From Numida meleagris (lineage: Eukaryota > Chordata > Aves > Galliformes > Numididae), in NCBI RefSeq assembly GCF_002078875.1, contig NC_034410.1, positions 82,243,367 to 82,307,366 of the forward strand: a stretch of 64,000 nt of DNA. Reading direction: 5' to 3'. Below are positions 59,961 to 64,000 of this stretch, in pieces. Both the position numbers and the translations under genes were made by a program. The notes beneath the pieces were generated by a model, which saw only the letters and a list, made by a program, of their open reading frames with translations, searched no databases and was not told where the DNA came from. Numbering within the stretch: the stretch's first letter is position 1; each line of letters starts with the position of its first letter.

Positions 59961-61940
59961 GGACTCAATACATGCAGGCAGTCTCATGATGGGAGTCTGC
60001 CTTCCAGCTTCAGGCAAAAATGCTCTCAGCTGAAAAAAAGCTGTCAGTCTCGAGGAGCATCTCTGAACAGCACTTCTTTCCTGGGGGACAACAGAGGCAG
60101 CGTGGGGTCTGATAATAGCATTAATAAAGAGGAAATGTCAGCAATTTCACGAAATGCTGGACTTAGAGTAACGTTAAGTGGACATGAATTGGGATTGTAA
60201 AACAAACTGCTCTGGCAATATAAGGCTATGTCAAAGAGAAAAATGTATAAAATATATAAAGTTTATAAAATACTATAAAATAAATTTATAAAATACTCTG
60301 TGGGTGATTGTTAATTCTGTGAAACACAAATAGGGCATTACAGTGGCTTTATATTTGGAATAGAGAACATAAGTAGACCATAACTCACTACTTCACTTGT
60401 GCCCTTCTGGAAGGTATGTCATAGTGGGAGATGTAGAGCCAGTGGCTGCCATCATTCTCATGTGCACAAATGAAGCAGAGAGCGGCTCATAGGCACGAGC
60501 CTTGTTCTCCTGTCAAACAGCCTTCTGTTATTGAAGCCAGTGGCAAAGCACAAGCAGCCAAATATTTGTTATCCTCCATCTCTTGTACCAGGCTGTACAA
60601 AACACCAGTGCTAAGAAACAAATACAAGCAATTTCCTCCCCTTCCCATGTGCTTTGTAAACTGAGAGTTACTTATTACTACCCTTTCAGTGACATAAGAA
60701 ATGTTCCATGGAAGTATGCTGGTTTGGCCCCATGCTTTCATAACCCTTGGGAAATGGCACGTCAAACGCTGCTGGTTTCGGGGAAATCTCATCTGCAAAC
60801 AGTTTATTTCAGCAGCTGTCTCCACATTCTTCTAATTTAAATTAGGATGAATTGAAAGCCAAATTTTCCATGGGCCCTGATGTGTCCTTCTGAAGTACCA
60901 CGTTGAGACAGAGGATGCAAAAACCATCTTTCCTGTCTATTTCCTGGATGCAACGCCAGTGGGACATGCAGAACTCTCTGAAGCCCTGAGGCAGTGACCC
61001 CCACAAGGACTGTTTATAGCTCCTAGAAAAAATAAGCCACATGGATGATTTCTGGAAAAAGCAATGGAACCCTGCTCTTTCACTCTTCATGTACATACTC
61101 TATTCACTGCACTTAGCAGTTTCTCAGCTAATCCTCTTATGAATTATGACAACAGAATGAGTGGGGACTGCACACAACTCTGGTGGTTTGGATGCTCACT
61201 GGAGAATGGAAATGTCCTTTAATCTGTTAGGTAGAAGAAGAGAATGAGTCCATATCAGAGAGTCCAGGGAAATATCCTCTCCTCTGGGCTACTGGATAAG
61301 GAGAGCAGAAACTGCAGCAGCAGCATCCCTGTCCTGACCGTATTGCAAACGAAAGCAATAGCCCACAACTGCCTTTTTGCAGAATGATCTGGAACAACAG
61401 TGCAAACACAAGTGCTGCATCTGCTGCTGGAAAAGAGACTGTGGGCAACTGGCTGACACTGAGCTGCTTGGCTCTGTCAAGGCTGTCGTCTCTGGGCACA
61501 CTCAAAGGCAGGGCTTCAGATGTCAGGGCAGTCATCCAGGATTCAGCCATCAGCCGTGTGAGGTTACAGAGCACTGCAGGTTTGGACACAACTGACTAAG
61601 CTCAGCCCGCATCCCTTTTGAGGAACTGCTCCTCCCTGAAGACTTAGGAACATGCTTTACCAACTTGGTGGATTTTTACTCAACACCCTGGCCAACTCAA
61701 GCAGCACATGCTTCTTGTTAATGAAAGGTTCCCAGTACTGCTACGAGTGCTGGATCAGAAAGGATGAAAGAATGAGTAGTAGAGGAGGGGAAAAAAACAA
61801 ATCAAGGGCAAGCAGGGCCCTGATCCTTATCTTAGATCCTTTCTGCCATCAGGCCATTAATCTACTATCTCCATGACCTATTTATCAATACACTCCCAGC
61901 TTTTCCAAATTTACATCACAAACTCAAGCCAATACATTTG
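59961..61940. other. Intergenic DNA, no gene recognised
   Basis: AT-rich low-complexity sequence (TATAAAAT-type) lies near 60240-60300. Several overlapping open frames occur at 60470-60840 and 61227-61599 on both strands with no recognisable similarity. Confidence 0.45.
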
Positions 61941-63197
61941 ACGAGAGAGGAATGGAGGCAGGAAAGTCAAGGCACAGATGGAATTGAACTTGGCAAGGGA
62001 TGTGAAGAACAACGAGAAGGAATTCTTTAGATACACTGGGCAGAAGAGACGAGTAAAGAAGAGTGTGTCTGACCAATCTGGTGGACTTCTATGATGGAGT
62101 GATGGCATCTGTGGACAAAGGAAGAGCAATTGATGTCTTCTACTTGGACTTGTGCAAGGCCTTTGACATGGTCCTGCATCACAAATGGAGAGATACGGAT
62201 TTGAAGGCAGACTATTAGGTTGGATGGTTGTAGCCAGAAGGTTATTGTCAATGGCTCTATGTCCATGTGGAGGCTGGTCATGAGTGGTGTTCCCCACGGG
62301 TCTGTTTCTGGACCGGTGCTTTGCAACATCTTTATCAATGACATAGACACTGGAATTGAGTGTACCCTCAGCAAATTTGCTGATGACACCAAGCTGAGTG
62401 GTGCAGTTGACACAATAGAAAAGAGGGATGCTACACAGAGGTACTTGGACATGCTCAAAAAGTGGGCACGTGAGAATCTGAAGAGGTTTAACAAGGCCAA
62501 GCACAAGGTGTTGCACTTGGGTGGAGGCAATCCCAGACACAAGTACAGACTGGGGGAAGAACTCACTGAGAGTAGTCCTGCAACAGAAGAACAACAGTAT
62601 CCTGGGCTGCATCAGAAGAGGAGTAGCCAGCAGGGAGAGGGAGGTCATTTTCCCCTCCACTCCACTCTCGTGAGGTCCTATCTGGAATACTGTGCAAGTC
62701 TGGAGTTCCCAGCACAAGAAAGACATGGAGCTGCTGGAAAGTGTCCAGAAGAGGGTCATGAAGATCGTCAGAGTGCTGAAGCACCTCTCCTTTGAAGAAC
62801 AGTTGAGGGAGTTGAGCTTGTTCAGCCAGGAGAAGGCACCAGGGAGACCTCACTGCACCCTTCCACTACTTGAAGGGATCTTACAAGCAGGAGGAGGACA
62901 GCTTTTTTACACGGTTTGATAGTGATAGGACAAAGGGGAATGGCTTTAAACTCAAAGAGAGGAAATTCACGTTAGACATTAGGAAGAAATTTTTTACTCA
63001 GAGGGTGGTGAGGCACTGGCTGAGGTTGTGGATGCCCCATCCGTGGAGATGTTCAAGGCCAGCTTGGATGGGATCCTGGGTACTCTGATCTAGTGGGTGG
63101 CAACTCCACTCGTGGGCATGGTGGGGTGGAACTACATGATCTTTAAGGTCTCCTCCAACCTAAGCCACTCAGTGATTCTATGATGATTCTATGATTG
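61941..63197 (+). mobile_element. CR1 LINE, largest copy in the window, with reverse-transcriptase remnant
   Basis: About 1.25 kb of CR1, 5'-truncated within ORF2. It starts in the region before the RT core ('tggaattgaacttggcaagggatgtgaagaac'), passes 'tacttggacttgtgcaaggcctttgacatggt', and ends with 'gattctatgatgattctatgat', the CR1 terminal repeat. The 191-codon frame at 62220-62795 reads GVPHGSVSGPVLCNIFINDID and FADDTKL (residues 53-59), the latter being the catalytic motif of the RT palm. After about residue 120 the frame shifts, and the downstream ORF2 reads in frames 62692-62919 and 62870-63088. Stops and frameshifts make it inactive. The 282-codon minus-strand frame at 61911-62759 is antisense. 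Confidence 0.96.
62220..62585 (+). pseudogene. Broken CR1 ORF2 reverse-transcriptase fragment
   Basis: This is the part of the CR1 RT that remains in one frame: the GVPHGS...GPVLCNIFIND block followed by FADDTKLSGAVDT and a lysine-rich stretch to about residue 120. In family members this region forms the palm and thumb of the polymerase that copies LINE RNA at the target site. The fingers region, the endonuclease and the C-terminal part are missing or out of frame, so no active enzyme can be made. Confidence 0.88.
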
Positions 63198-63246
63198 GAC
63201 AAGGTTAAAAATCCTGTCCTATGCCATACATTTCTAAGCATTTCTC

Positions 63247-63266
63247 AAAAAAAAAAAAAAAAAAAA
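63247..63266. repeat. Poly-A tract
   Basis: Twenty uninterrupted A residues about 50 bases after the CR1 3' end. CR1 does not normally end in poly-A, so this is likely an independent simple repeat. Confidence 0.9.
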
Positions 63267-64000
63267 CACTAAAAACACCCAAATCCAGAAGTACAAGTAT
63301 CCTTAAATTCCTCCTTTTCATTCCTGTAATGGCAGTGGGTGGCAAGGTTTGGGGAGGGGAGGACTGCAAGGGTGGCCTGTGTACGGTGAAGTTGGCACTG
63401 TAGGATGCATAAGAATAACAGATGTAGTTTACCAGCCTCTTAAAAATGAATATTTGAAATAACAGCTCATTCTGGGGGTAATACAGAATGGGAGGCTTGA
63501 TTTTGTCTTAAGAAACACACATAAGTTTGACCAAGAATACGAGCCACTAAGAGATAATCCTCATGGCATAATCAGTAATACCATCTTCCCTGGAAGGGGA
63601 TGTGATTCCCTCTGCCTCCCACTCAAAAAAAAAAAAAACAACAACCAGCCAACAACAACGGAAACCTCAGACCAGCACAGACCTGGGGTATTTAGCTTAA
63701 AAATGAGGACCGAAAAATCAATGAACACCAAGTTATTCAAAGGAAACTTTCACTTGGAGATCTACAGAATGTACTTACTGAAAACAGAAAAGAAGCACCA
63801 GAAGAAGAAAAATCCAAATGGATTTCAAGCAAGAAGAAAATTCCAAGCCAGAAGGAAAAACTGAAACCACAACAGGAAAGCTGAGGGCATGCACTGCCAA
63901 GAAAACAGCCTGCAAATGGTAATTGAAACCCCAAGGCAAGCCAAACCAGAAGCATCTCCTACAACAATCCCTCTGTCAAAAGGACCATTGAAGCAAAGCC
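63267..64000. other. Right-end flank, nothing recognised
   Basis: A-rich, purine-rich sequence with another A tract near 63627-63640. The 72-codon minus frame at 63737-63955 is a hydrophobic low-complexity frame caused by AAG-rich sequence on the other strand. No exon or repeat family is recognised. Confidence 0.45.

Noticed and set aside
61911..62759. 282-codon minus-strand frame, one of the longest in the window
   Set aside because: It is the antisense of a CR1 element whose plus strand carries the reverse-transcriptase motifs.

Overview
This is vertebrate nuclear DNA, very probably from a bird and most likely a galliform such as chicken. The evidence is sparse coding sequence in small exons with GT-AG introns, two CpG islands, and an interspersed-repeat content that is almost entirely CR1-type LINEs in many 5'-truncated copies, some ending in the bird-typical ATTCTATGA tail. 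I see no operons, CRISPR arrays, IS elements, tRNA or rRNA genes, or retroviral LTRs.

One protein-coding gene can be read completely. INO80C (INO80 complex subunit C, the Ies6 homologue) lies on the + strand in five coding exons: 25761-25895, 44914-45024, 47896-48007, 49732-49799 and 54255-54386. They join to a 185-residue protein with a lysine-rich N-terminal nuclear localisation region and a C-terminal YL1-type domain. The start lies in a CpG-island promoter (about 25.39-26.07 kb) with NRF1-like sites. Every splice site is canonical and the reading frame is continuous through every junction.

At the left end, a second and very GC-rich CpG island (about 0.62-1.57 kb) holds a consensus splice donor on the minus strand. 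This suggests the non-coding first exon of a gene running leftward out of the window. From human synteny (INO80C next to GALNT1, head to head) this is inferred to be GALNT1, but no GALNT1 coding sequence is present here. About 24 kb of gene-free DNA separates the two divergent promoters.

The rest is intergenic and intronic. Datable repeats include fairly intact CR1 copies at 2.1-2.7, 57.5-58.0, 59.7-60.0 and 61.9-63.2 kb; the last keeps a reverse-transcriptase fragment with the FADD motif. Short CR1 3' ends lie at 26.2, 34.4, 35.9 and 43.5-43.8 kb. There are also much older, strongly diverged CR1/L3-like remnants at 8.2, 16.6-17.8 and 17.8-20.25 kb, the last split by a younger CR1 inserted in the opposite orientation. 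Most open reading frames elsewhere look like chance or repeat-derived frames. I found no novel molecular system. The points most worth checking are the promoter pair, the nested CR1 insertion, the open frame upstream of the INO80C start, and a perfect 39-bp tandem duplication in INO80C intron 2.
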